A stretch of 61,626 bases of DNA. It comes from DATKCA01 sp035544675 (lineage in GTDB: Bacteria; Acidobacteriota; Thermoanaerobaculia; Gp7-AA8). The translations under genes were made by a program, and so were the position numbers. The notes below the pieces were generated by a model. It ran no database searches and was not told the origin of the DNA. It worked only from the letters and a program-made list of their open reading frames with translations. This document shows positions 16,537 through 24,443 of the stretch, piece after piece; position 1 is the first letter of the stretch; each line of letters opens with the position of its first letter. The stretch covers positions 1 through 61,626 of the forward strand of contig DATKCA010000268.1 of NCBI GenBank assembly GCA_035544675.1. Direction: 5' to 3'.

Positions 16537-17682
16537 ATGAAGAACTTCAACCTCGACGCCATTCTCGAGGCGATGCTCAAGATGTCCGATCGCGTGTCGG
16601 ACCTGAACTTCTCAGTTGGACGGCAGCCGCAGGTCGAGGTGGACGGACAGCTCGTTCCGGTCAACTTCCCGGGACTGCCCCGGCTGACTCCCTTTCAGAC
16701 CGAGATGATCGCGATGCAGATGCTGCGGGGCGACCGCGACGCGGTGCGCACGCTCGTGGAGAACGGCTCGGTCGACATCTCCTATTCGATTCCGGGCAAG
16801 ACGCGCTTCCGCGTCAACATCTTCTCGCAGCGCGGGACCTATGCGATCGTGTTGCGGGTCATTCCGGACGGGATTCCTTCGCTCCAGTCGCTGCGCATGC
16901 CGGCGGAGTTGTTCAACATTCCCGGCCTGAAGAACGGGATCGTCCTGGTGACCGGTCCGACCGGATCGGGCAAGTCGACGACACTGGCCGCGATCATCAA
17001 CGAGATCAACCAGAACTACCCCGTGCACATCCTCACGATCGAGGATCCGGTCGAGTTCATGCACCGGCACGTGAAGGCCACCGTCAACCAGCGCGAGGTC
17101 GGCTCGGACACGAAGAACTTCGCGCTGGCGCTGCGCGCCGCGCTGCGCCAGGCGCCGAAAGTCATCCTCATCGGTGAGATGCGCGACGTGGAGACGATCG
17201 AGATCGCCATGGAGGCGGCCGAGACCGGCCACCTCGTCTTGTCCACGCTCCACACCATCGACGCCGCGAAGACCGTCGATCGCATCATCGGCGTGTTCCC
17301 CAAGGATCAGGAGCCTCAGATCCGGACGCGATTGTCTCAGTCGTTCCGCTACGTGATCTCGCAGCGGCTTCTTCCGAAGATCGGCGGCGGACGCGTGGCC
17401 GCCCTGGAAGTCCTGAAGTCGACGATGCGCACGCGGGACTACATCCTGAAAGGTGAGAACGAGGGCCGCTCCCTCACAGACGCAATGCACGACGGTTCCG
17501 TGGACGGCATGCAGACGTTCGACGACGTCATCGAGAGGCTGTGGAACGAGGGCGTCATCACCAAGGAGACCGCTCTGGCCTACGCCACGAACCCGACCAA
17601 TCTAGCTCTGCGCATGACCGACGAGCCGGCTTCCGCCGAACCGAAGCGCGGCGATGAGTCGATGGCCGGACTCCTCGAGTAG
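16537..17682 (+). CDS. pilT: Type IV pilus retraction ATPase (PilT/PilU family)
   Basis: A 381-residue cytoplasmic hexameric motor that depolymerises pili and drives twitching or DNA uptake. It shows the N-terminal PAS-like domain (residues 1-110), Walker A GPTGSGKST, the Asp box ILTIEDPVEF, Walker B KVILIGEMRD and the His box HLVLSTLHT. The ATG at 16537 is preferred to one at 16513 because it has a ribosome site (AAGAGG) at the right distance and because 16513 falls inside the -10 box. The zinc-ribbon gene follows 6 bases later. A second, longer homologue lies at 55.8 kb; which of the two acts as PilU is not decidable from sequence. Confidence 0.92.
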   Translation: MKNFNLDAILEAMLKMSDRVSDLNFSVGRQPQVEVDGQLVPVNFPGLPRLTPFQTEMIAMQMLRGDRDAVRTLVENGSVDISYSIPGKTRFRVNIFSQRGTYAIVLRVIPDGIPSLQSLRMPAELFNIPGLKNGIVLVTGPTGSGKSTTLAAIINEINQNYPVHILTIEDPVEFMHRHVKATVNQREVGSDTKNFALALRAALRQAPKVILIGEMRDVETIEIAMEAAETGHLVLSTLHTIDAAKTVDRIIGVFPKDQEPQIRTRLSQSFRYVISQRLLPKIGGGRVAALEVLKSTMRTRDYILKGENEGRSLTDAMHDGSVDGMQTFDDVIERLWNEGVITKETALAYATNPTNLALRMTDEPASAEPKRGDESMAGLLE

Positions 17683-17688
17683 AAGACG

Positions 17689-18324
17689 ATGATCAAGCTC
17701 TCCTGCCCCTCCTGCCAGAAGCCGCTGTCCCTCGACGAGACGAAGCTCCCGATGAAGGAAGTGAGCTTTCCGTGTCCGGTCTGCAAGACCAAGCTCACAG
17801 TCGACCGCCGAACCCTCGGGCAGGGTGCCGTTGCAGCCACCGCGGGGAGTGCTCCCGCTCCTGCGCCCCCCGCTGATGACGATGACCAGGACGACAACGA
17901 GAACGAGTTCGGGACGAAGGCATTCATCGTGGGGGACGATCACGCGGCGCTGCGGCAGGCCGCCAAGCTGATCGGCTTCCTGCCGGTCGTCTACTCCAGC
18001 GCCGAGCAGGCCCGCGATCGTTACATGCAGGAGCTGCCGCAGGTGATCCTGCTGAATCCGCCGCAGATGACGCCGCCGCCGCTCGAAGACATGCAGCCGA
18101 TCATCTCGCTCTCGCCCGCCGACCGGCGCAAGTCATTCTTCATTCTCTTTTCAGACAATCTGCGCACGCTCGACGGCAACGCGGCCTTCCTCTATGGCGT
18201 CAACCTCGTCGTGGCTCAGAAGGACGTGGCCAACTTCCCGCAGATCTACAAGGAAGCGGCGACCTTCCACGAGCGGCTCTACGCCAACATGCATGCGGTG
18301 TTGCGCCAGGTGCAGGGGAGTTAG
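17689..18324 (+). CDS. Zinc-ribbon protein with receiver-like C-terminal domain
   Basis: A 211-residue soluble protein. Residues 6-9 and 29-32 hold CPSC and CPVC, an MJ0042-type zinc ribbon. An acidic linker (DDDDQDDNENE) follows, and then a domain beginning KAFIVGDDHAALRQAAKLIGF that looks like a response-regulator receiver. Where the phosphorylated Asp would be, the sequence reads QVILLNPPQM, so this is a pseudo-receiver. It starts 6 bases after pilT and should be co-transcribed, suggesting a regulatory or adaptor role in pilus retraction. Function is inference from position. Confidence 0.7.
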   Translation: MIKLSCPSCQKPLSLDETKLPMKEVSFPCPVCKTKLTVDRRTLGQGAVAATAGSAPAPAPPADDDDQDDNENEFGTKAFIVGDDHAALRQAAKLIGFLPVVYSSAEQARDRYMQELPQVILLNPPQMTPPPLEDMQPIISLSPADRRKSFFILFSDNLRTLDGNAAFLYGVNLVVAQKDVANFPQIYKEAATFHERLYANMHAVLRQVQGS

Positions 18325-18339
18325 GAGAGACCAAATCAC

Positions 18340-18383
18340 AGTTCACAGTTCACAGAGGAAGGGTCTCCTGTGAACTGTGAACT
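18340..18383. terminator. Perfect 16-bp inverted repeat built from GTTCACA heptamers
   Basis: Arms 18340-18355 and 18368-18383 are perfect complements with a 12-base loop. Each arm is two copies of the 7-mer GTTCACA plus two bases. It fills the gap between the convergent zinc-ribbon gene and pilin 1, and the right arm abuts the pilin stop codon. A bidirectional terminator is likely. No U-tract follows on either side. Confidence 0.65.
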
Positions 18384-18911
18384 CTACTGGCCCTGCAGAC
18401 CTTCGGGGTACTGCACGAAGACGCCGGCGGAGAATAGGATGTCGTCGTTGAAATTCGTCGTCGCACCACCGGGGCTGGACGAGTTCGCTTCAAATCCGCC
18501 GCTGCCGTCGGATGTTCCGTTCCGGCCGGCTGACCAGATCAGGTATTCGGCTGCTGAGGCCGTGGCGCCGAAGGCCTCGCTGGTGCGAAGGCGCCAGCGG
18601 TTGCCCCACGCGTCGTCGGCAGGCATGAGCTTGATGTACGTCGGAACGAGCGCGCTGGAGAGCTGCGCTACGGTGACTTCGTTGGAGCAGACGGCGATGA
18701 TGCTCAGCGCTCCGGCCGCGTTGTAGCGATTGACGTCCGTGGCGCGCGCCTCCCAGGCGGTGGCCACGGTGCGCATGTCGGTCATGGTGCGCTTCTGTTT
18801 GGCCCTCTGCAGGGCGCCGAGCAGATTGGGGATCGCAATCGCCGCGAGAATGCCGATGATCGCGACCACGATCAGGAGCTCGATTAGCGTGAACCCTCTC
18901 TCTTTTCGCAT
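18384..18911 (-). CDS. Type IV pilin/pseudopilin 1
   Basis: A 175-residue prepilin. The short charged leader MRKERG is cut before F, and the hydrophobic helix begins FTLIELLIVVAIIGILAA with the conserved Glu5. The globular part has DAWGNRWRL, as in GspG-like major pseudopilins and related pilins, and a C-terminus GGATTNFNDD...FVQYPEG shared with pilin 2. I start at ATG 18911; an in-frame upstream extension would place residues before the leader and is rejected. It lies 148 bases after pilin 2, beyond a terminator, so it probably has its own promoter, which I cannot identify. Confidence 0.88.
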   Translation of the reverse strand: MRKERGFTLIELLIVVAIIGILAAIAIPNLLGALQRAKQKRTMTDMRTVATAWEARATDVNRYNAAGALSIIAVCSNEVTVAQLSSALVPTYIKLMPADDAWGNRWRLRTSEAFGATASAAEYLIWSAGRNGTSDGSGGFEANSSSPGGATTNFNDDILFSAGVFVQYPEGLQGQ

Positions 18912-19004
18912 GACTGTTCTCGGTTGTGACGCGAAGACGGGACCCATCGTCCGTCGCGCCGTGCCGTGCCGCTCGATTTCTGCCTCTGCGCTCCGTTGTT
19001 GGAT

Positions 19005-19040
19005 ACAAAAAAGAACGGGCGTTGTCGCCAACGCCCGTTC
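19005..19040 (-). terminator. Rho-independent terminator after pilin 2
   Basis: A perfect 12-bp stem (19013-19024 with 19029-19040) and a 4-base loop. On the minus strand it is followed directly by six T residues. It lies 20 bases after the pilin 2 stop and should separate the two pilin transcripts. Confidence 0.92.
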
Positions 19041-19059
19041 GGTGAAAACCCGCTTCGTG

Positions 19060-19593
19060 CTACTGGCTCTGCACGCCTTCCGGATACTGAACGAACACAC
19101 CGTTGGTAAAGACGATGTCGTCGTTGAAGTTGGTGGTAGCACCACCCGGGCTCGCCGCGGTGGCGTCGAAGCCGACGGTCGTACCGGCCGTCGAGCCGTT
19201 CTTGGCGGCCGACCAGATGATGTAGTTCTGCGCCGGGGCGACCGCGGCCCACGCCTGGTCGGTCTGGAATTTATACAGGTTGCTCCAGCCGTCCTTGGCC
19301 GGAAGCAGCTTGATGTACGTCGGCACGAGCCCGCTCGAGAGATCGTCGCCCGAGACCTGGTTGGTGCACAAGGCGAGGACGCTCAGCGCGCCAGCAGCGT
19401 TGTACTTGTTGACGTCCGTCGCGCGCGCTTCCCAGGCCGTCGCGATCGTACGCATGTCAGCCATCGTCCTCTTCTGCTTCGACCGCTGCATGGCGGTGAG
19501 CAGGTTCGGAATGGCGATGGCCGCCAGGATGCCGATGATCGCCACGACGATCAGCAGCTCGATGAGAGTGAAGCCCTTCTGTTTCCTTGTCAT
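19060..19593 (-). CDS. Type IV pilin/pseudopilin 2
   Basis: A 177-residue prepilin with leader MTRKQKG and helix FTLIELLIVVAIIGILAA. It is a close paralogue of pilin 1 through its whole length (RTIATAWEARATDVNKYNAAG, LVPTYIKLLPAKDGW, and the C-terminal GGATTNFNDD...YPEGVQSQ). Cleavage and methylation would be done by PilD, which is not in this window. It has a strong ribosome site (AAGGAGGG, minus strand of 19599-19606), a sigma-54-type promoter and a strong terminator, the profile of a highly expressed major subunit. The local pilT genes would act on the assembled fibre. Confidence 0.9.
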   Translation of the reverse strand: MTRKQKGFTLIELLIVVAIIGILAAIAIPNLLTAMQRSKQKRTMADMRTIATAWEARATDVNKYNAAGALSVLALCTNQVSGDDLSSGLVPTYIKLLPAKDGWSNLYKFQTDQAWAAVAPAQNYIIWSAAKNGSTAGTTVGFDATAASPGGATTNFNDDIVFTNGVFVQYPEGVQSQ

Positions 19594-19625
19594 TCAATCC
19601 CTCCTTTGAGATTGACCCTCTAAGC

Positions 19626-19640
19626 GCAACCGATGTACCA
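19626..19640 (-). promoter_or_regulatory. Sigma-54-type promoter of pilin 2
   Basis: On the minus strand the 15 bases read TGGTACATCGGTTGC. They match the sigma-54 core TGGYAC-N5-TTGC with correct spacing. Transcription would start about 12 bases further on, near 19614, giving a 21-base leader that holds the AAGGAGGG ribosome site. Pilin genes in several phyla use sigma-54. Confidence 0.7.
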
Positions 19641-19722
19641 AGGGGCCTCTTGAGAGGAAGTAATCTGAAATGAGAGGTTTACGAATATGACGGCACGCGC
19701 CGGAGGCCTCAAAGTGACGGTT

Positions 19723-21168
19723 TTAGGGAGGCTTGCTGACACTTTGTGTCACTTCTGAAAACGCGAACGCGGCCACCAGCCGGCGGGTGAATTCCACCCC
19801 CTGCTGGAAGTAATCGACCCGAATGCGTTCATCGGTCGAATGGATCGACTCGCTCTGAAAAAAATCGATGGGAAACGGGTTGATGCCGTACGCGGCGATT
19901 CCCCGCGTCCGGAGGAACCTCGAGTCGTTGAATGACTTGACCAGCACTTCCGTTCCGACCCGCGCGCCATAGGCGCGCTCCGCCTCGAGGCGGAGCAGGT
20001 CGTAGAGCGGCGTCTCGGTCGAGGAGATCGGAACCGGGCCTTCCTTGCGCACGATCCTGCCGATGCGCACCCCGAACGGGCGCACCTGACTCTCCAGCCA
20101 GCGCAGTCGCTGGTCGGGATTCTCGTCGGGCAAATTCAGGAGAAGCGTTCGCATGGTGAAGCCGTCTTCGGCGCGGACCACCCCGTCGGCCCAGACGAGA
20201 TTCTGCGCGACCTCTCGATAGCCGGCAGGAAGCCGCCAGAAGCGGCCGTTGGCGATGGTGCGATCGATGTCCTCGAGGTCCATCCGGAACTCGATGCGTT
20301 GGGGAGCGATGTCGGCGAGGAAACGGCGCACCTCCGGCAGGACGCGGTGAGCCTCCCGCGAGATGAACCACGGCTCGAGGGCGATGCGCGCGCGCTGCAG
20401 CGCCTCCCGGTTGCCGGCCTCCAGCTCCACCGTGACGCTCTGCTTCGTGCCGACCTCGATGCCGTAGTACGTCATCTTCTCCTGCTGCATCTCGGTGATG
20501 CCGCCTTCGTTGAGCGCGTAGCGCACTCCGGCGATGACGTCGGGACGGTTCTCCATCAGCCAGCGCATGCCGAGGTCGCTGCCGGTCTCCTCGTCGGCGA
20601 CGGCCAGGAAGACGATGTCCCGCTCCGGCACCCGCCCGCTGCGCGCGACTTCGAGGAATCCGGCCAGGAAACAGATGCCCACCCCCTTCATGTCGATGGC
20701 TCCGCGGCCGTAGAGCTGGTTGAGGAAGATCTCGGCCGCGAAGGGCGGCTTCTTCCATCCGTCGGGCGTGGCCCCTATGACATCGATGTGATGAAGGAGC
20801 AGGAGACCCTCATCTCTGCGCCGGCCCTCTATGCGCGCGTAGACGCTCGCCCGCGACGGCGCGGACTCGATCACCTCGGCCTGAACTCCGCCCCTGGCCA
20901 GAAGCGATGCCAGCCATTGCGCCGCGGGCAGCTCATTGCCGGGCGGGTTCGTCGTGTCGAAGCGGATGTACTGCTGCAGCAGCTCGACTTCCGGTGTGAT
21001 CGTCGTCGGTTTCGGAATGTAAGACGTCTCAGCGCGCAGCGCCTCGTCCGTGGCGCGGTTCACCCTCAGGATCCACCATGCGGCGATCGCCGCGAGGGCA
21101 ATGAGGGCGAACGCAACGACGCGCTCGTTGCGGTGGCGGCGGCGCTTCTGTTCTTCGTCGATGCTCAT
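19723..21168 (-). CDS. Membrane-anchored M20 family metallopeptidase
   Basis: A 481-residue protein. One N-terminal membrane helix (about residues 15-36) is followed by a di-zinc M20 catalytic domain: LLLHHIDVIG (first His and Asp ligands), GRGAIDMKGVG (bridging Asp), VADEETGSD (general base and ligand Glu pair) and SIHSTDER (last His ligand). An inserted dimerisation domain lies between. It resembles the PM20D/carboxypeptidase branch with an N-terminal anchor, so the active site should face the periplasm. Substrate is unknown (dipeptides or N-acyl amino acids in relatives). Its ATG overlaps the yfhO stop (ATGA), making it the last gene of a GT2-YfhO-M20 operon. Confidence 0.88.
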   Translation of the reverse strand: MSIDEEQKRRRHRNERVVAFALIALAAIAAWWILRVNRATDEALRAETSYIPKPTTITPEVELLQQYIRFDTTNPPGNELPAAQWLASLLARGGVQAEVIESAPSRASVYARIEGRRRDEGLLLLHHIDVIGATPDGWKKPPFAAEIFLNQLYGRGAIDMKGVGICFLAGFLEVARSGRVPERDIVFLAVADEETGSDLGMRWLMENRPDVIAGVRYALNEGGITEMQQEKMTYYGIEVGTKQSVTVELEAGNREALQRARIALEPWFISREAHRVLPEVRRFLADIAPQRIEFRMDLEDIDRTIANGRFWRLPAGYREVAQNLVWADGVVRAEDGFTMRTLLLNLPDENPDQRLRWLESQVRPFGVRIGRIVRKEGPVPISSTETPLYDLLRLEAERAYGARVGTEVLVKSFNDSRFLRTRGIAAYGINPFPIDFFQSESIHSTDERIRVDYFQQGVEFTRRLVAAFAFSEVTQSVSKPP

Positions 21169-23588
21169 GCTGTCCGCCTGCGCCAGAAGATCGCCAGGGC
21201 CATGAGGAGCAGAAACGCCGAGGCCGAGATGATGCCGCCGATGACCACCATGTCGTTGCGGTATCGCATGACCACGCGGTGCCGGCCGGACGGCACGACG
21301 ACGCCCTGATATCCGATGTTCGTGACGATGCTCCTCACAGGCTGGCCGTCGACGGTGACGCGCCAGTACTTGTGAGGGGTCACGCTCATCACCAGAAAGC
21401 CTCGTCCGAAGCTCTCCACGTCGATGATCGCGGAGTTGGCGCGCTCGACGACGCCGATCACCCTGCCGCCGGCAGGGACAAACGAGGCCTCGGCGATGAA
21501 CGCGACGGCGTCGCTGTAGACGCCGGCCACGAGCCGCTCCACGAACTGCTGCCGGTCCCGGATCTCCACGAGCTGGTCGGCGAAATAGTAACGAGGATGG
21601 TGCTTCCCTTCCTCGAACCGGATCGGCAGCGCCTTCTTGAAGTCGCCGCCGGCCCTTTTCTTCTCATCCTCGAACGGCCGGTACTCGGAGCGATACCAGG
21701 CGTTGGACATGGCCATGAACGGCTTCCACCACTCCGCTCGTCCCTTCCGCTTGACGTCCCACACCGATTCCGTGAAGTCGATCGTCGGCAGCAGCGCCGT
21801 CTTGTCGTAGTCCCGCTCCATGACCGTTCGGACGCGGTGGCCGGCGGGAGTCATCGGAAGCAGGCCGTTGCGCACCACCCAGTAGACGGCGTCGCCCGTC
21901 GAAAAGTACTTGCGGGCAACCTCCTCCGTTCCATACCAGTCGGCCTCGTGAAAGACGCGATAGTCCGGAAATCCCGGATTCAGCATGGCGCGGATGGGGG
22001 GAGGCTGTTTGAAGAAGTGCGGCGGCATCCGCGGATTCAGCTCGTGAACGACCGGAAGAAGGTCCGCGCAGAGGAACCCGAATGCGGCGAGCGTCCACAA
22101 CGCCCGCCGCTGCGTGCGCACGGTCATGAGGAGAGCGACGAGAAAGACGCCGCGCATCCCGGCCACGCTCCAGTCGATGCGAGTGAGCGCCACCATCTTG
22201 TCGGCTCCGGCCCCGGCCGTCAGCCCCCAGATCCTGATGAAGGCCGTTTTGTAGATCGGCGTGAAGGACAGCGCCCCGATGGCGATGGCCACGACCGTCG
22301 TGGCCAGAGCAAAGCCGGCCGCGGCGTCACGGACGGCGTCGTCTCCGTCCAGGATCCGCTGCAGCATCTGGGAGGCGAACACGATCAACGCGAACACGGC
22401 GATGAGGAGGAACTTCTCCGGGTACCGGATCGATGTGGCGATCCCTGCGTCGTAGAGCAGCTTCAGCAGCGGGGTGTGCCCGCCGAGAGCGATGAGGAGA
22501 GAGAAGGCCACGAGGATGAGCAGGAGCCGCCCGCCGCGCGGCCGGGTGAAGGCGCCACCGACCGCCAGAGCCGTCATGGCCAGCCCGCAGTAGATACTGA
22601 AGAGGAACGGCGACCCCATTCCCCCGTACAGGCCGCCCGCCCAGTACCACATCACCCTGTCCACGGCGATGTGTCCCAGGATGTTCGGAAAGAACAGCTC
22701 CGGCAGCTTGGCCCACGGGAGGCTCCACGCTTTCACGAGATCGAAGTCGAATGGGCGCGAGCGCGCCGAGTCGGCCACGTGATCGATGGCTGGCAGCATC
22801 TGCGCCGCGCCGACCGCGAAGCCGCAGACGGAGATGGCGGCGATCCAGGCCACGTTCCTGGCCATGGCACCGATCCGGGACAGCAGCGATGAACGCGGAA
22901 CGATGAGCGATGAACCGCTCTGCCCCTGTTCATCGTTCATCGTTCCGCGTTCGTCGCTTCCGGAGTGCCACCCCCGGTACAGCGCGTACATCCCGATGAG
23001 GAATCCCGTCTGCATCACGGTGGTCGGCTCGGCCACGATGAACTGGATTCCCAGAAACAGCGAGGCCAGCGCGAACGTCCGGACGCGAGGCTCGATGAGG
23101 AAACGGCGCACAAAGAGACACGTCAGCGGGAGCCACGCCACGCAGAAGAGGATCGGCAGCAGGTTCACGTACGAGAGGTACAGTCCGCCCAGACCGAAGG
23201 AGAAGGCGCCGAAGAACGCGGCGCGCGAGCCCAGGTCCATCGAGCGCAACAGCGCGTACATGCCGAGGAGACCGAGGTAGATGTGAACGAGGATGTGGAG
23301 CCGGTAGCCGAGGTCATAGCTGGGGAGAAGGATGAGCCAGGTCAGCGGGTAGAAGATCTCGTGCTCGGGATTGGCAGCGATCGGCTGCCCGGCGTGAAAG
23401 TAGCGGTTCCAGAACGGGAACTCACCGCCCTGGACGACCTCGCGGTAGATCTGCTTGGTGGGGTAGTAGTAGCGCGTGAGATCGCGCATGTAGAAGTTCC
23501 CGAAGCCGAGGAGAACGTCTCCGAAGAAAAGCGTGGGGAGAAGCAGAAGAAGCGCGACCGCGAGCCGGTCGTTGGTTCGCGCCGTCAT
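21165..23588 (-). CDS. YfhO-family large membrane protein
   Basis: An 807-residue polytopic protein. YfhO of Gram-positive bacteria glycosylates lipoteichoic acid; relatives in diderms are uncharacterised GT-C-like enzymes. Marks: an N-terminal helix, then FYMRDLTRYYYPTKQIYREV and FPFWNRYFHAGQPIAANP, many hydrophobic segments, SIRYPEKFLLIAVF, and a C-terminal periplasmic domain ending in a helix (residues about 780-800). The ATG at 23588 overlaps the GT2 stop (ATGA). A heptamer inverted repeat is inserted in frame in a loop near residues 210-236 (GSDERGTMNDEQGQ...IVPRSSL). Confidence 0.85.
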   Translation of the reverse strand: MTARTNDRLAVALLLLLPTLFFGDVLLGFGNFYMRDLTRYYYPTKQIYREVVQGGEFPFWNRYFHAGQPIAANPEHEIFYPLTWLILLPSYDLGYRLHILVHIYLGLLGMYALLRSMDLGSRAAFFGAFSFGLGGLYLSYVNLLPILFCVAWLPLTCLFVRRFLIEPRVRTFALASLFLGIQFIVAEPTTVMQTGFLIGMYALYRGWHSGSDERGTMNDEQGQSGSSLIVPRSSLLSRIGAMARNVAWIAAISVCGFAVGAAQMLPAIDHVADSARSRPFDFDLVKAWSLPWAKLPELFFPNILGHIAVDRVMWYWAGGLYGGMGSPFLFSIYCGLAMTALAVGGAFTRPRGGRLLLILVAFSLLIALGGHTPLLKLLYDAGIATSIRYPEKFLLIAVFALIVFASQMLQRILDGDDAVRDAAAGFALATTVVAIAIGALSFTPIYKTAFIRIWGLTAGAGADKMVALTRIDWSVAGMRGVFLVALLMTVRTQRRALWTLAAFGFLCADLLPVVHELNPRMPPHFFKQPPPIRAMLNPGFPDYRVFHEADWYGTEEVARKYFSTGDAVYWVVRNGLLPMTPAGHRVRTVMERDYDKTALLPTIDFTESVWDVKRKGRAEWWKPFMAMSNAWYRSEYRPFEDEKKRAGGDFKKALPIRFEEGKHHPRYYFADQLVEIRDRQQFVERLVAGVYSDAVAFIAEASFVPAGGRVIGVVERANSAIIDVESFGRGFLVMSVTPHKYWRVTVDGQPVRSIVTNIGYQGVVVPSGRHRVVMRYRNDMVVIGGIISASAFLLLMALAIFWRRRTA
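22885..22958. repeat. In-frame heptamer inverted repeat inside the yfhO-family gene
   Basis: Two 31-base arms (22885-22915 and 22928-22958) match as complements at 29 of 31 positions around a 12-base loop. The arms are made of 7-mers of the GATGAAC/GAACGAT type. The element keeps the reading frame and encodes a hydrophilic loop between membrane segments. Confidence 0.85.
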
Positions 23589-24376
23589 CTCGTCGTCTGA
23601 GCGACGGGAGCGGATGGCGCGGAAGGCGCCGGATCGCGGAAGATGCGGTGCGACCACACGCCTTTCTTGTGGAGCTTGTAGAGCACCATCGTCTTCAGGA
23701 TGGCCAGGCCGTAGCGTACCGATCGCCAGAATCCGATCTGCGAGGCCTCATCGAAGTAACGCGTCCGGATGGGCACCTCGCGGATCAGCATCTTCTTGGC
23801 CACACCCTGCGCGATGATCTCGGTATCGAACACGAAGTCGTCGGAGTTGGCGTCGAAGTCGACGTTCTCCAGGTAACGCCGCGAATAGGCGCGGAAGCCG
23901 GAGTGATACTCCGAGAGAAAGACGTAGAACGTCGCGTTCTCCACCATCGTCAGAAAGAGATTGGCGAAGTACTTCCACTTCGGCATCCCCCCCTCGATGG
24001 GCCGCCCGCCCAGCATGCGCGATCCGAACACGGCATCGGCCTCGCCGCGGATCAGCGGCTCGACGAGCTGCGGGATGATTTTCGGGTCGTACTGGTGGTC
24101 GGGATGGACCATGACCATGATGTCGGCGCTCATCTCGTCCATGGCCGTGTGATAACACGTCTTCTGGTTGCCGCCGTAGCCGCGGTTTCGCTTGTGAACC
24201 ACCGTGCGGATGCCGAGCTGGCGCGAGAGCTCCACCGTCCGGTCGCGTGAGCAGTCGTCGACCAAGAGGATCTCGTCGACCCAGTCTTTCGGGATGTCGT
24301 CGAAGGTGGCCTGCAGCGTCTTTTCAGCGTTGTAAGCCGGCAGGACCGCCACGACTTTTTTCTCGCGGAGCGGCAT
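23585..24376 (-). CDS. Family 2 glycosyltransferase (dolichol-phosphate-mannose-synthase-like)
   Basis: A 263-residue cytoplasmic GT-A enzyme. It has VVAVLPAYNAEKTL at the nucleotide-sugar site, LLVDDCSRDRT, KNRGYGGNQKT, the metal-binding HPDHQYDP (in place of DxD), GSRMLGG, and the acceptor-side motif SEYHSGFRAYSRR. It lacks the C-terminal membrane helices of the GtrB/ArnC kind. It probably transfers a sugar to polyprenyl phosphate, supplying donors for GT-C enzymes such as the YfhO protein encoded next (ATGA overlap). It has no ribosome site, and a TATTCT box 10 bases before the ATG suggests a leaderless start. Confidence 0.88.
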   Translation of the reverse strand: MPLREKKVVAVLPAYNAEKTLQATFDDIPKDWVDEILLVDDCSRDRTVELSRQLGIRTVVHKRNRGYGGNQKTCYHTAMDEMSADIMVMVHPDHQYDPKIIPQLVEPLIRGEADAVFGSRMLGGRPIEGGMPKWKYFANLFLTMVENATFYVFLSEYHSGFRAYSRRYLENVDFDANSDDFVFDTEIIAQGVAKKMLIREVPIRTRYFDEASQIGFWRSVRYGLAILKTMVLYKLHKKGVWSHRIFRDPAPSAPSAPVAQTTR

Positions 24377-24386
24377 CCGGTTGGCG

Positions 24387-24392
24387 AGAATA
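24387..24392 (-). promoter_or_regulatory. -10-like box (TATTCT) 10 bases before the GT2 gene
   Basis: TATTCT on the minus strand, then 10 bases, then ATG. It would drive the GT2-YfhO-M20 operon as a leaderless or near-leaderless mRNA. Confidence 0.4.
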
Positions 24393-24443
24393 GCACGCTC
24401 CTCGCGGGCCCCCCGCCCTCCCGAGCCCGAGCCGGGAGCGGGG

